Positions 15,392 to 23,213 of a DNA stretch of 64,000 nt are shown in pieces. The DNA is taken from assembly GCF_014652315.1 (NCBI RefSeq), contig NZ_BMYO01000005.1:267847-331846 (forward strand). The letters run 5' to 3'. The position numbers and the translations under genes were made by a program. The stretch's first letter is position 1. Every line of letters starts with the position of its first letter. Source of the stretch: Jeongeupia chitinilytica. GTDB lineage: Bacteria > Pseudomonadota > Gammaproteobacteria > Burkholderiales > Chitinibacteraceae. The notes beneath the pieces were generated by a model. That model made no database searches, was not told the DNA's origin, and saw nothing but the letters and a program-made list of their open reading frames with translations.

Positions 15392-15674
15392 CGAGGCGCT
15401 CTCTTTCAACGCGGCGGTCCGTGACGCGATCGCGACCTGCCTGCATTGCGTGTGCTGGCTGGCACAACACCGCTTCAAGGTGCTGCTGCAAGGCTCGGGT
15501 AGCGGCAGTGAAGGTCCGTGGGTCTTGATCGCGCACAGCCCGAAATGCGAGCTGCTCAAACAGAAGCATGACGCGGAGGTGATCGGCCGCATCAGCAACG
15601 AACGCGGGCCGCAAATCCAGTGGCGCGCGATGGTCAACGGCTGCGCCGTGCAGTGGTTCGAGAAGGGGGTGTGA
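15384..15674 (+). CDS. Phage early hypothetical protein
   Basis: 96 aa from ATG 15384, overlapping the previous gene by 8 bp. Two cysteines close together (CLHCVCW) and a basic surface are visible, but no known motif. The overlap and same-strand packing support a real gene of the early operon. No function is assigned. Confidence 0.6.
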   Translation: MHSEALSFNAAVRDAIATCLHCVCWLAQHRFKVLLQGSGSGSEGPWVLIAHSPKCELLKQKHDAEVIGRISNERGPQIQWRAMVNGCAVQWFEKGV

Positions 15675-15675
15675 G

Positions 15676-15945
15676 ATGTCGGAGCAAAGCAACGTGGTTG
15701 TTTTCAACGGCACGAGCCTGAGTCGGCTGGCCATGCAGAACCGGGTGCTTCGGTCCCTGCGAGAACTGGGTTGCACGGTGCTGCGCGTGTCGCAGGATTC
15801 ATGCCTGACCATCGAGATCGATGCCGCGACCTGCCGCTGCCTGGATGGTCAGGGGAGCAAACCGGTACGGCGCCGCCAAGGTGCCGAGATCCTGAACAAG
15901 GTGCGTTTTGCTGGCCTTGAGGTCGTTTGGCGGGAGGCGGCATGA
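15676..15945 (+). CDS. Phage early hypothetical protein
   Basis: 89 aa starting one base after the preceding stop. It has a predicted alpha-beta pattern (VLRSLRELGCTVLRVSQDSCLTIEID) and two basic runs near the C-terminus (KPVRRRQG). No family recognised. Belongs to the tightly packed early operon by spacing and by its 4-bp overlap with the next gene. Confidence 0.6.
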   Translation: MSEQSNVVVFNGTSLSRLAMQNRVLRSLRELGCTVLRVSQDSCLTIEIDAATCRCLDGQGSKPVRRRQGAEILNKVRFAGLEVVWREAA

Positions 15946-16283
15946 CGATGACCAAGCTGGATCTGGTCCGTGCCGCTATCGCGGTGCTGCCTGAGCCTTT
16001 CATCGCTGCACAAGTCATTCGCGCAACGGGAGATTCGCATGCCGGCTCACGAATGCGCGACCTGTGCCGGTATGGCGAGCTGGTCTGCGAAACCTACGTG
16101 GGGGCCGCTCGGGCGACTTGCCAGTATCGCCGCACTGCGCGCTTCGGCCTCGACAAGGCCGAACTGGTCGTGCTGGCCGAACAGCAATTGCGTGCGCAGA
16201 TCTCGATCGCAGATTGGCTGTTGGGCCGGCTTGCGCACATCGCCAGGCGGCGGCTAGCGCAGGGGCGGGCATGCTCGATCTGA
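15942..16283 (+). CDS. Phage early hypothetical protein, possible HTH
   Basis: 113 aa from ATG 15942 with a strong GGGAGG ribosome site inside the previous gene. The N-terminal half (FIAAQVIRATGDSHAGSRM, RDLCRYGELV) resembles a winged helix; the C-terminus is helical and arginine rich. No firm family. It overlaps the following gene by 13 bp. Confidence 0.6.
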   Translation: MTMTKLDLVRAAIAVLPEPFIAAQVIRATGDSHAGSRMRDLCRYGELVCETYVGAARATCQYRRTARFGLDKAELVVLAEQQLRAQISIADWLLGRLAHIARRRLAQGRACSI

Positions 16284-16852
16284 CCTGCCCCTGCTGCGGT
16301 GCCATGAGCGGGCTGGAAGCGTACTTATTGACCGAGGCCCAGGGCCGCGCCGTCACGGCGGCGCTGGCCATGCCCCGGCCTGTACGGCTTGCGGTGGTCG
16401 GCTACATGCGGCTGTTCAACGTTCAGGGCCGCAAGGCGACCGCGAGCAAGACCGCCCGCTTGATCGGCGAGCTGGCCGAGATCATCCCGACCAATCAGAT
16501 CAAGCGGGCCGGCAATGTCTACGTGATCACGTCCGAGCTGTGGCGGGATGCGATGGACGACGTTGTCGAGCGCGCCCGGCAGCCCGGCAGCACGTTGCGC
16601 CTGCCCCTGAAAACCCACGGCTATCTGTACGAAGTGGTCGCCGGCAAAGCCGAACAACTGGCCGCACGAGTCGAGAGCCAGCGCGAGGCGGCACGTAGCA
16701 CCGGCGGTAGTGTCCTCGACAACGTGGTGCGGCCTGAAGCATCGGCGCGTAGTCCACCGCCACCGCCCGCGCCGGTGGACCCCGGCGGCAAGCGGGCTAT
16801 GTCGGCCGAGGCACGGCAAGCGCTCATCGATCGTGGATTTTTAAAGGAATGA
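16271..16852 (+). CDS. Phage early protein with zinc-ribbon-like N-terminus
   Basis: 193 aa from ATG 16271. It begins MLDLTCPCCG, a CxxC knuckle next to the N-terminus, then a helical domain and a proline-rich linker (SPPPPPAPVDPGG) near the end. The C-terminal tail (SAEARQALIDRGFLKE) is helical. This looks like a conserved Mu-like early hypothetical, but I cannot name the family. It ends 4 bp before a GTG-started DUF3164 gene. Confidence 0.65.
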   Translation: MLDLTCPCCGAMSGLEAYLLTEAQGRAVTAALAMPRPVRLAVVGYMRLFNVQGRKATASKTARLIGELAEIIPTNQIKRAGNVYVITSELWRDAMDDVVERARQPGSTLRLPLKTHGYLYEVVAGKAEQLAARVESQREAARSTGGSVLDNVVRPEASARSPPPPPAPVDPGGKRAMSAEARQALIDRGFLKE

Positions 16853-16856
16853 CGCA

Positions 16857-17483
16857 GTGACAAATCAAGTGCAAAACATCGAGAACGACAGCCACTGGAC
16901 CGATCCGCTCGGCCGTCTGGTGCCGGTCAATCTGATCAAGCCGGTCGACCGTGAGCGCGACGCGTTGGTGCGCGGCATCGTCGAGCAGGCCAAGACCATG
17001 TCGACACAGTTGGGCCAGTTCAAGGCGGGGGTATTCGCCGATGTCGGCGCCTTCGTCGAGCTGAGCGCCGAGCAATACGACGTGAAACTGGGTGGCATCA
17101 AGGGCAACGTGACGCTGACCTCGTTCGACGGCCGCTACAAGGTGATCCGGCAGATGCAGGACACCATCACCTTTGACGAGCGCTTGCAAGCGGCCAAGCA
17201 GCTGATCGACGAGTGCATCAGCGAGTGGGCCGAAGGCAGCAGCGACAACATCAAGGCGCTGATCCACGACGCCTTCCAGGTCAGCAAAGAAGGAAAGATC
17301 AGCACCGGCCGCGTGCTGGGGCTGCGCCGGATGAACATCACCGACGAGAAGTGGCAGCGCGCCATGCAGGCGATTGGCGACAGCGTCCAGGTCTCGGGCA
17401 GCAAACCTTATATCCGTGTGTATGAGCGTGTCGAAGGCTCCGACCGCTACGAGCCGATCAGCCTCGATGTGGCGGGGGTGTGA
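16857..17483 (+). CDS. DUF3164-family phage protein
   Basis: 208 aa from GTG 16857, preceded by AAAGGA. The opening DPLGRLVPVNLIKPVDRERD and the central FDGRYKVIRQMQDTITFDER are hallmark segments of the DUF3164 family found in the early region of Mu-like phages. The biochemical role is unknown. Its place before rdgC and gemA fits a DNA-metabolism context. Confidence 0.8.
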   Translation: MTNQVQNIENDSHWTDPLGRLVPVNLIKPVDRERDALVRGIVEQAKTMSTQLGQFKAGVFADVGAFVELSAEQYDVKLGGIKGNVTLTSFDGRYKVIRQMQDTITFDERLQAAKQLIDECISEWAEGSSDNIKALIHDAFQVSKEGKISTGRVLGLRRMNITDEKWQRAMQAIGDSVQVSGSKPYIRVYERVEGSDRYEPISLDVAGV

Positions 17484-17484
17484 G

Positions 17485-17679
17485 ATGGCCAACGTACATC
17501 CATTCGCTGCCGGAAATTACAACGGCCACCAGTGCTACCACGTCACCGCCGAAGACCGAATGCAGGCTGTCAAAACCTTCACCAAACAGCAATGCCTCGC
17601 TGCGCTTGAACTGACTGATTTGCAGAAGACAGTCGAGCGTGCGGTAAGGAGCCGGATTCGTTCACTGGAGCGCGATTAA
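17485..17679 (+). CDS. Phage early small protein
   Basis: 64 aa from ATG 17485, directly after the DUF3164 stop. The sequence is histidine-containing at the front and helical at the back (LQKTVERAVRSRIRSLER). No motif recognised. Supported by operon packing, as it is followed after 2 bp by the next gene. Confidence 0.55.
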   Translation: MANVHPFAAGNYNGHQCYHVTAEDRMQAVKTFTKQQCLAALELTDLQKTVERAVRSRIRSLERD

Positions 17680-17681
17680 AC

Positions 17682-18131
17682 ATGGCAAAGCTGAGCAAGG
17701 AGCAGCGCGAAAAACTGGAAGCCACCCTGAGCATGCCGTGGGGCGGAGTTGACCTGCAGTGCGATGGTTACCGCATCACGTTATCGGTCGAACGCGCCAA
17801 GGGCATGAGTTACCGGGTAGGCACCTACGTGAATGGCAGTTTTCATGGCAAATGGATGATTGGTTCGGAGTCCTATCCGGAACAGAAATTTCTGCGCAAA
17901 TCGGTTCGGCCGGTGGCTTCTAAGGCTGATCGGGACCGCATGGAGAAGGCAGTGGGCAAGCGCCACTTCAAGAAAATGTGCGCAGAAGAGCCTTACTGGA
18001 CCAAGACCATCACCACTTACTGGATGAGCTGGGCCAGTGGCAAGGCTGCCCTGAATCACCTGTGCAAGGTCTGCGACGCCATCACCGTGATCGAGAAAGA
18101 AACCAAGGAACTCACCGATGCTGTGGTTTAA
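17682..18131 (+). CDS. Phage early hypothetical protein
   Basis: 149 aa. The middle is beta rich (CDGYRITLSVERAKGMSYRV) and is followed by a basic helical part and a Cys pair (LCKVCDAI). No family recognised. It overlaps rdgC by 14 bp, so the two are translationally linked and may act together on DNA. Confidence 0.6.
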   Translation: MAKLSKEQREKLEATLSMPWGGVDLQCDGYRITLSVERAKGMSYRVGTYVNGSFHGKWMIGSESYPEQKFLRKSVRPVASKADRDRMEKAVGKRHFKKMCAEEPYWTKTITTYWMSWASGKAALNHLCKVCDAITVIEKETKELTDAVV

Positions 18132-19026
18132 AAATCTCCAGCTTTACCGGCTCGCCGCCGACCATGCGTTGAGCGCCGAGACTGTCGCTGAAGCGCTGGC
18201 CAAGCGTCCGTTTGTGGCCTGCGGCCCTCACGACCCGATGAGTCAGGGCTGGGTTGCTCCGGCTAGGCACGCGCCGGATCTGATCGCCTACGAGCAGCAA
18301 GATGCTGTCCTGGTCGTGCAGAAAACCGAGGAAAAGCTGCTCCCGCCCAGCGTGGTCAAGGAAGAGGCCGAAGACCGGATTGCCCGGATCGAGGCCGAGG
18401 AAAACCGCAAGGTCGGCCGCAAGGAAGCCAAGGAGCTGCGCGAGCGCATTGCCGAGGAACTGCTGCCGAAGGCGTTCTCCCGCTCGCGTAGTCAGCGTGC
18501 GCTGATTGACCTGCAGCTCGGGCTGGTAATGGTCGAGGCCGCTTCGGCCGGCAAGGCCGAGCAGCTGCTGTCCAATCTACGCGAGACGCTCGGCAGCCTG
18601 CCGACCCGGCTGCTCAACACCCACGTCTCGCCGGAAACAGCCATGACGCTGTGGCTTGAAACTGCCGACGCCGGCCCCTTTGATCTTGGTCAGGACACCG
18701 AGCTGAACGCGCCAGGCGACGACGGCGCGGTCACCAAGCTCGGCCGTCAGCCGATGGACACCAGCGAGGTGAAGCAGCACCTGGGCAACGGCTTGCTGGC
18801 CACCAAGCTGTCGCTCGCTTGGGACGACAAGCTGTCGTTCGTGCTGACCGACAAGCTGGAAATCAAGCGCCTGACGATGCTCGACGTGCTGCAGGAGGAG
18901 CTGAAGGACATGGACGCGGTCGACCAAGCGGCGGTTTTCGACAGCAGCCTGGTGCTGACCGTGGGCACCTTGCGCGGCTTCATTCCGGTGTTAATCAATG
19001 CGCTCGGCGACGAGATGCCAGCCTAA
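18118..19026 (+). CDS. rdgC: RdgC-like nucleoid / recombination-associated protein
   Basis: 302 aa, the usual RdgC length. The N-terminus MLWFKNLQLYRLA, the segment FVACGPHDPM and the central IAEELLPKAFSRSRSQRALID are typical of RdgC, a ring-forming dsDNA-binding protein that restrains RecA. It is encoded in the early operon where Mu carries gam, which also binds dsDNA and protects it. A chromosomal-type rdgC taken up by the phage is the simplest reading. Confidence 0.92.
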   Translation: MLWFKNLQLYRLAADHALSAETVAEALAKRPFVACGPHDPMSQGWVAPARHAPDLIAYEQQDAVLVVQKTEEKLLPPSVVKEEAEDRIARIEAEENRKVGRKEAKELRERIAEELLPKAFSRSRSQRALIDLQLGLVMVEAASAGKAEQLLSNLRETLGSLPTRLLNTHVSPETAMTLWLETADAGPFDLGQDTELNAPGDDGAVTKLGRQPMDTSEVKQHLGNGLLATKLSLAWDDKLSFVLTDKLEIKRLTMLDVLQEELKDMDAVDQAAVFDSSLVLTVGTLRGFIPVLINALGDEMPA

Positions 19027-19087
19027 ACCCCAGCGTACAGCCCGTTAGAAACAGCGGGCTGTGCGATGTGATTTAACGGAAACCGAC

Positions 19088-19504
19088 ATGGCCACCAACC
19101 GCGACCTCGCCAAAATCCATATCGCCAAGAAAGACCTCGGCATGGACGACGCCACCTACCGCGCCATGCTGCACAGCGTGGCCGGGGTGTCGTCGTCCAG
19201 AGACCTGACCGTCATGACGTCGGCCAAAGTGCTAGCACACCTGCAGCGCTGCGGCTGGAAGCCGAAGAGCGGGCACGGCAAAAGGCCGGTGGTCACTGCA
19301 GCGCGTAAGAAACAGCTGAACAAGATCGAGGCGTTACTTGCCGATGCCGGGCGGCCGTGGGACTACCTCACCAAGGGAAGTGGTGGGCGGCCGTCGATGT
19401 TGCGTCGTTTGGCCGGCGTGGATCAGATCGAGTGGTCGACGAGCGATGGTCTGAAAAACGTCATTGCAGCGCTGAGTATTGATGCGGAAAGGAGGGGCGC
19501 ATGA
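19088..19504 (+). CDS. gemA: GemA / gp16-like protein (DUF1018)
   Basis: 138 aa. The opening DLAKIHIAKKDLGMDDATYRAML and the end GRPWDYL with a helical C-terminus are diagnostic for the Mu gp16/GemA family (DUF1018), linked in Mu to host gene modulation and DNA relaxation. It sits 61 bp after rdgC and overlaps mor by 4 bp, the same neighbour relation as in other Mu-like phages. Confidence 0.9.
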   Translation: MATNRDLAKIHIAKKDLGMDDATYRAMLHSVAGVSSSRDLTVMTSAKVLAHLQRCGWKPKSGHGKRPVVTAARKKQLNKIEALLADAGRPWDYLTKGSGGRPSMLRRLAGVDQIEWSTSDGLKNVIAALSIDAERRGA

Positions 19505-19932
19505 ATCTGGCCGATTTCGAGCACCTACTACCGGAGCTGGCGCAACTGATCGCCCGGCTGATCGGTTTGCCCAAGGCGCTGAAACTGATCGAGGCGTGGG
19601 GCGGAACGACTTTCCCTGTATCGAAGAACAAGCGCCGCGATGGCCAGATCCGGTTCGAGGCGTTGTCCGAGGTGGTGGGGGTTGAGGCTGCGAAGATCCT
19701 GACTGGCCATTTCGGCGGCGAGGTGCTGTCGATTCCCCGCTGTGCAGTCGCGTTACGGGAGGTTCGCGATCGCATGATGCGAGCGGAGTTCGATCAGTCG
19801 ACCCGAATCCAGCCAGCGGTGCACGCAGTGAATCAACTGGCGCGAAAGTACCAAATGACCGAACGCAATGTATGGCTGGTTTTGAAGAAGGCAGACCAAG
19901 TGAATGAGACGCGGCAGGTTGCGCTGTTCTAG
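19501..19932 (+). CDS. mor: Mor-family middle transcription activator
   Basis: 143 aa. The N-terminal dimerisation part (LADFEHLLPELAQLIARLIG) and the C-terminal HTH (QLARKYQMTERNVWLVLKKA) match Mor/C activators of Mu. It should switch on the middle or late promoter. No separate C gene was found, so this single protein may drive late transcription directly, as in B3-like phages. Coupled to gemA by a 4-bp overlap. Confidence 0.9.
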   Translation: MNLADFEHLLPELAQLIARLIGLPKALKLIEAWGGTTFPVSKNKRRDGQIRFEALSEVVGVEAAKILTGHFGGEVLSIPRCAVALREVRDRMMRAEFDQSTRIQPAVHAVNQLARKYQMTERNVWLVLKKADQVNETRQVALF

Positions 19933-19964
19933 GATGTGAGCGTGTTTGTCTTCGAGGTATCGCA

Positions 19965-20486
19965 GTGGAGCGTCCTGAATTCTGTCCGTCCCGTGAGCTA
20001 GTTGAGGAAGGGTTTCAGCAGATAATGAGCACGGTCGATTGTGCTGAAGAGACCAAGATGCGTCTGCTTAAAGCATTGGACAAACATTTGATCAGCGGTT
20101 CTAGCCATGACCAAATGGAGCGTGCGTTTTGCAACGTGTTGAGCGGCACCGAATGGTCGTGGCGTTGGCTTGAGGAGTGGAAAATCAGGTTTTCCCAGGA
20201 AGGAAGGCTGCCCTACATGTGGGACTCGCTCAAAGTTTCAAAGCGGAATGCAGCTGGGTTACTGGTGCATTCGATGGTGATGAGAATCGGCGAGCTGAGC
20301 AGGGCGGGAAACTTTGAATCCCTGTTGCAGCGAAGCCCCGATGATTGGATTCTGCGCTTCGCACTTTTGGGATGCGCCGTTGAACAATCGGTAGCAGAGA
20401 GTACCGGCGGCCCTAGCCTGGACGGGCTTCCCCCTTTCTTTCCCGGAGATCGGACCAGACTTCGGTGCTCACGGAATAGCGGTTGA
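19965..20486 (+). CDS. Hypothetical protein between mor and lysis genes
   Basis: 173 aa from GTG 19965. The protein is rich in Glu, Trp and Ser (RAFCNVLSGTEWSWRWLEEW) and its base composition looks lower in GC than neighbouring phage genes. No family recognised. Followed by a rho-independent terminator, so it forms a unit that could be a moron or the terminal gene of the mor transcript. The last 25 residues look less natural than the rest. Confidence 0.5.
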   Translation: MERPEFCPSRELVEEGFQQIMSTVDCAEETKMRLLKALDKHLISGSSHDQMERAFCNVLSGTEWSWRWLEEWKIRFSQEGRLPYMWDSLKVSKRNAAGLLVHSMVMRIGELSRAGNFESLLQRSPDDWILRFALLGCAVEQSVAESTGGPSLDGLPPFFPGDRTRLRCSRNSG

Positions 20487-20527
20487 GTTTGTAGAGCAGG
20501 GCCAGTTGCTACTGAAGCCCATCATGG

Positions 20528-20551
20528 CGCCCCAACAGGGGCGCTTTTTTA
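20528..20551 (+). terminator. Rho-independent terminator before lysis cassette
   Basis: GCGCCCC and GGGGCGC pair around an AACA loop, followed directly by six T residues. It separates the early/middle region from the amidase gene at 20585, so the lysis and structural genes need a promoter just after it or antitermination. Confidence 0.88.
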
Positions 20552-20584
20552 TTCTGGCGGCGTACCTTTCAACCGAAGGCCGCC

Positions 20585-21115
20585 ATGTCCCGCTCCATCA
20601 ACCTGATCGTCATTCATTGCGCCGCCACGCCGAATGGTAAGGCGCTGTACAAGGGCGGGACGCGCACTGCGGCCGCCACCATCGATGTCTGGCATAGCCA
20701 GCGCGGCTTCCGCCGCGACACCGTCGCCCGCGAAGCCTTCAACCCGCAGCTGTATGCACTGGGTTACCACCATGTGATCGACTGCGATGGTCGGCAGGAA
20801 ACCGGCCGCGCGCACAGCGAAATTGGCGCCCATGTCGCGGGCCACAACGCCAACAGCGTCGGCGTCTGCATGGTCGGCACCGACAAGTTCACCCAGCGCC
20901 AATGGGAAGCCCTGCACAGCCAGGTGCGCAGCCTGCAGGCGCGCTATCCGGCGGCGCGCATCGTCGGCCACCGCGACCTGTCGCCGGACAAGAACGGCGA
21001 CGGCACGATCCAGCCGTCCGAGTGGACCAAAACCTGCCCGGGCTTCAACGTCGCCGACTGGCTCGCCGGTGGCCTGCAGCCGCTCAAGTCGCACCTGATC
21101 GAGGCTGCGGCATGA
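20585..21115 (+). CDS. Endolysin, N-acetylmuramoyl-L-alanine amidase (Amidase_2)
   Basis: 176 aa. Opens with INLIVIHCAATP, giving the first zinc histidine. Later come GYHHVIDCDGR, HVAGHNANSVGVCMVG, and GHRDLSP with TCPGF, supplying the remaining zinc ligands and catalytic residues of type 2 amidases. It cleaves the bond between MurNAc and L-Ala at lysis. No signal peptide, so it needs the holin encoded directly behind. Confidence 0.93.
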   Translation: MSRSINLIVIHCAATPNGKALYKGGTRTAAATIDVWHSQRGFRRDTVAREAFNPQLYALGYHHVIDCDGRQETGRAHSEIGAHVAGHNANSVGVCMVGTDKFTQRQWEALHSQVRSLQARYPAARIVGHRDLSPDKNGDGTIQPSEWTKTCPGFNVADWLAGGLQPLKSHLIEAAA

Positions 21116-21354
21116 AGATCCTCGAACTCATTTCCAACCCCGACACCGGGCGCCTCTCACACACGAAATTGTGGGCCAACGTGGCCTGTGCGGCGTCGAC
21201 GGGTGTTTTCATTTACCAGGGAATCAAAGGCACGCTGACCGTCGAAGCGTGGGCGGTCTACCTCGGCCTCGTCGGCGGTTACGTGGCGGCATTGCGCTAT
21301 ATCGCCGCCTTGCGTGAAAAGGCCACTGCCACCGCCGTGGAGCAGGAGGGCTGA
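21112..21354 (+). CDS. Holin-like small membrane protein
   Basis: 80 aa from ATG 21112, overlapping the endolysin stop by 4 bp. Two hydrophobic segments are visible (LWANVACAASTGVFIYQGI and VEAWAVYLGLVGGYVAALRYIA) with a charged tail, as in class II holins. It would release the endolysin to the periplasm. Assigned by topology and by its place between endolysin and spanin. Confidence 0.7.
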   Translation: MKILELISNPDTGRLSHTKLWANVACAASTGVFIYQGIKGTLTVEAWAVYLGLVGGYVAALRYIAALREKATATAVEQEG

Positions 21355-21355
21355 T

Positions 21356-21955
21356 ATGGGTGAACTTTACGGGGTCGCCATCGGCAAGGCGCTACGTGTC
21401 GGCGCCATCGTCCTGTCTTTCGGCATGGTGGGCTGGCTGGGCTTCTACGCCGGCACTAGCAGCACGACCCGTGTCTACGAAGCCAGGCTGTCCAAGCAGC
21501 AATCCGAGCATGACAGCGAAGCGCGGGACGCCGCCGAAAGCGCTGCCTCCACTCTGCGATCCGCACTGGAAAAGCAGCGTTTCTTTGCCGACGAGGCCCG
21601 CCGGCTCGGCCTGCAGTTGCTCAACACCGACGCCGCACTGACCAAGACCAAGGAGCTGCTGAATGCGCAGATCAATCAAGCCGTCCGTGTGGATGGTCCT
21701 CGCTATACCGGCCTTGGCCCTGACAGCCTGCGCGTCTACAGCACCGCGCTTGGTTACACCGCAACCGGTGGTGATACAGGGGCCGCAGCCGACCCCGGAA
21801 ATGCTGCAGAAGCCCGTCAAGCCCCCGGCGCCGAGCAAGGGCTACCACCTCAAGACCTCCTCGCCCATGCCCGCGACTACGGCCAGTGGTGCCAGCAGCT
21901 CGAAGGCCGACTAGACGCCTACATCGAGCTGCATCAGGGAGTGCCGCTTCAGTGA
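21356..21955 (+). CDS. Rz-like inner-membrane spanin
   Basis: 199 aa. One N-terminal membrane segment (VGAIVLSFGMVGWLGFYAG) is followed by a long charged helical part (YEARLSKQQSEHDSEARDAA onward), the layout of Rz i-spanins. An Rz1-type lipoprotein is encoded in the +1 frame inside it. It should join inner and outer membrane at lysis together with that protein. Confidence 0.75.
   Translation: MGELYGVAIGKALRVGAIVLSFGMVGWLGFYAGTSSTTRVYEARLSKQQSEHDSEARDAAESAASTLRSALEKQRFFADEARRLGLQLLNTDAALTKTKELLNAQINQAVRVDGPRYTGLGPDSLRVYSTALGYTATGGDTGAAADPGNAAEARQAPGAEQGLPPQDLLAHARDYGQWCQQLEGRLDAYIELHQGVPLQ
21663..21914 (+). CDS. Rz1-like outer-membrane spanin lipoprotein, nested
   Basis: 83 aa read in the +1 frame wholly inside the Rz-like gene. 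It starts MRRSIKPSVWMVLAIPALAL and has the lipobox LTAC, so a lipoprotein signal with cleavage before Cys22 is expected. The mature part is proline rich (PQPVVIQGPQPTPEMLQ), as in Rz1. Full nesting of Rz1 in Rz is known from lambda, which supports both calls. Confidence 0.8.
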   Translation: MRRSIKPSVWMVLAIPALALTACASTAPRLVTPQPVVIQGPQPTPEMLQKPVKPPAPSKGYHLKTSSPMPATTASGASSSKAD

Positions 21956-22158
21956 CCGATTTCTACGACCGCGCGGCGGCGCTTGAACTTCAGCAGCGCG
22001 AGGATGCGCTGGCCATTCACCGCGACCGGCCACGCGGACTGAGCTGCAGCCACTGTGAAGACTGTGGGGTGGCTATTCCGGAGGCACGCCGCCATGCAGT
22101 ACCAGGCTGCCACCGCTGCATTCATTGCCAACAACAAGCCGAAAAAAGGAAGGGCTGA
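21952..22158 (+). CDS. DksA/TraR-type C4 zinc-finger protein
   Basis: 68 aa from GTG 21952, overlapping the spanin stop. The C-terminal half CSHCEDCGVAIPEARR and CHRCIHCQ is the DksA/TraR zinc finger with the IPEAR motif. TraR-like proteins bind the RNA polymerase secondary channel and change promoter choice without ppGpp. Small versions are common in Mu-like and P2-like phages. Confidence 0.88.
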   Translation: MTDFYDRAAALELQQREDALAIHRDRPRGLSCSHCEDCGVAIPEARRHAVPGCHRCIHCQQQAEKRKG

Positions 22159-22385
22159 TGGCCGAAAACGATAACAGCCTGGCGCTGATGCTGGGACGGA
22201 TGGAGGGCAAGCTCGACATGGTGCTGGCCAATCAGTCCGCAATGAATGAACGCGTCGACGGCATTGAGGAGCGACTGCGTGAAGTGGAAACGCAGGCAGC
22301 CAAGTCCGGTGCGCTTGGTGGCGCCATTGCCGCAGTCGGCACCGCACTTGCCGTCGAGTTCATCAAGCGGGCGATCACCGGCTGA
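22158..22385 (+). CDS. Phage small protein with coiled coil and C-terminal membrane segment
   Basis: 75 aa. Residues 10-50 are a likely coiled coil (RMEGKLDMVLANQSAMNERV onward), followed by a glycine-alanine hydrophobic segment (GALGGAIAAVGTALAVEFI). This layout is common in phage proteins placed between lysis and packaging genes. It could be an antiholin or membrane anchor; not assigned. Confidence 0.6.
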   Translation: MAENDNSLALMLGRMEGKLDMVLANQSAMNERVDGIEERLREVETQAAKSGALGGAIAAVGTALAVEFIKRAITG

Positions 22386-22386
22386 T

Positions 22387-22896
22387 ATGGCGCACCCCAA
22401 GGAAACCCGAGAGCAGGTCCGCCGCGCCTACATCTTCGACCAGATGGCGCTGGAGCTGGCCGCGTTGAAGTTCAACGTGCCCACGGCAACGGCCCGACGC
22501 TGGAAACGAGACGCCGACGATGAAGGTGACGACTGGGACAAGCTGCGCGCGGCCCAGACGCTGGCCGGCGGCAGCATGGAGGATCTGGCTCGACAGATGC
22601 TGGCCGGCTTCCTGCTGCAGTACCAGGCCGCGATGGAAGCCCTGAATACCGATGACCCGAAAAACCCACTGAGTGCAGTCAAGCGCGTTGAGATGCTGGC
22701 CAGTCTGGCCGACTCGTACAACAAGACCGTTGCGGCCTCCAAGCGCGTGTTGCCAGAAACCAGCGAATTGGCGACGGCGATGTCTGTCGTGCAGATGCTG
22801 GGCGGATTCATTCGTGACCGCTACCCCAAGCACGCGCAAGCCTTTGTCGAGGTGCTGGAGCCTTTTGGCGCCGAGCTGGCCAAGTCCTTTGGATGA
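22387..22896 (+). CDS. DUF1804-family protein, probable small terminase subunit
   Basis: 169 aa. Begins with an HTH-like stretch (YIFDQMALELAALKFNVPTATARRWKRDA), as in Mu gp27-type DUF1804 proteins that sit before the large terminase and are thought to recognise the packaging site. The rest is helical. It precedes the terminase by two small ORFs. Confidence 0.8.
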   Translation: MAHPKETREQVRRAYIFDQMALELAALKFNVPTATARRWKRDADDEGDDWDKLRAAQTLAGGSMEDLARQMLAGFLLQYQAAMEALNTDDPKNPLSAVKRVEMLASLADSYNKTVAASKRVLPETSELATAMSVVQMLGGFIRDRYPKHAQAFVEVLEPFGAELAKSFG

Positions 22897-22903
22897 AAAA
22901 ACC

Positions 22904-23089
22904 ATGAACGAAGACCAACTCACTCTGCTGCTGATCAAGGGAGCCATCGCCGAGCTGCCGGCCGACGAGCAGCAACAGGTCCATGCAGTAACGCAGCAGA
23001 TCCGGGACGTCATGGCGGCCTATCCCAGTGGATCGGCTGCGATGGCGATCGCATTGCTGGGCGCCGAACTGGCTGCGCTTGATGTCTGA
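22904..23089 (+). CDS. Phage small helical protein
   Basis: 61 aa from ATG 22904. All-helical composition (LLIKGAIAELPADEQQQVHA; MAIALLGAELAALDV). Small proteins of this kind are found between the two terminase genes in Mu-like phages. No function assigned; accepted because of packing between the DUF1804 gene and the terminase. Confidence 0.6.
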   Translation: MNEDQLTLLLIKGAIAELPADEQQQVHAVTQQIRDVMAAYPSGSAAMAIALLGAELAALDV

Positions 23090-23213
23090 GGCATTGCACA
23101 ACAGCCACGTCCGCCTTTGGTGCCGCTGGCAACACTTCCTGGCGATGAAAGATCGTCGCTGGTTCGCCATGGTTGTCTGGGCCACGGCGGAGCAAAACGA
23201 GCTGCAGCAATGA
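23082..23213 (+). CDS. Possible very small phage protein
   Basis: 43 aa starting inside the previous gene and overlapping the terminase ATG by 4 bp. Tryptophan-rich (RLWCRWQHFLAMKDRRWF). The exact 4-bp overlap is the only good argument for it; no ribosome site is obvious. Confidence 0.4.
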   Translation: MSEALHNSHVRLWCRWQHFLAMKDRRWFAMVVWATAEQNELQQ

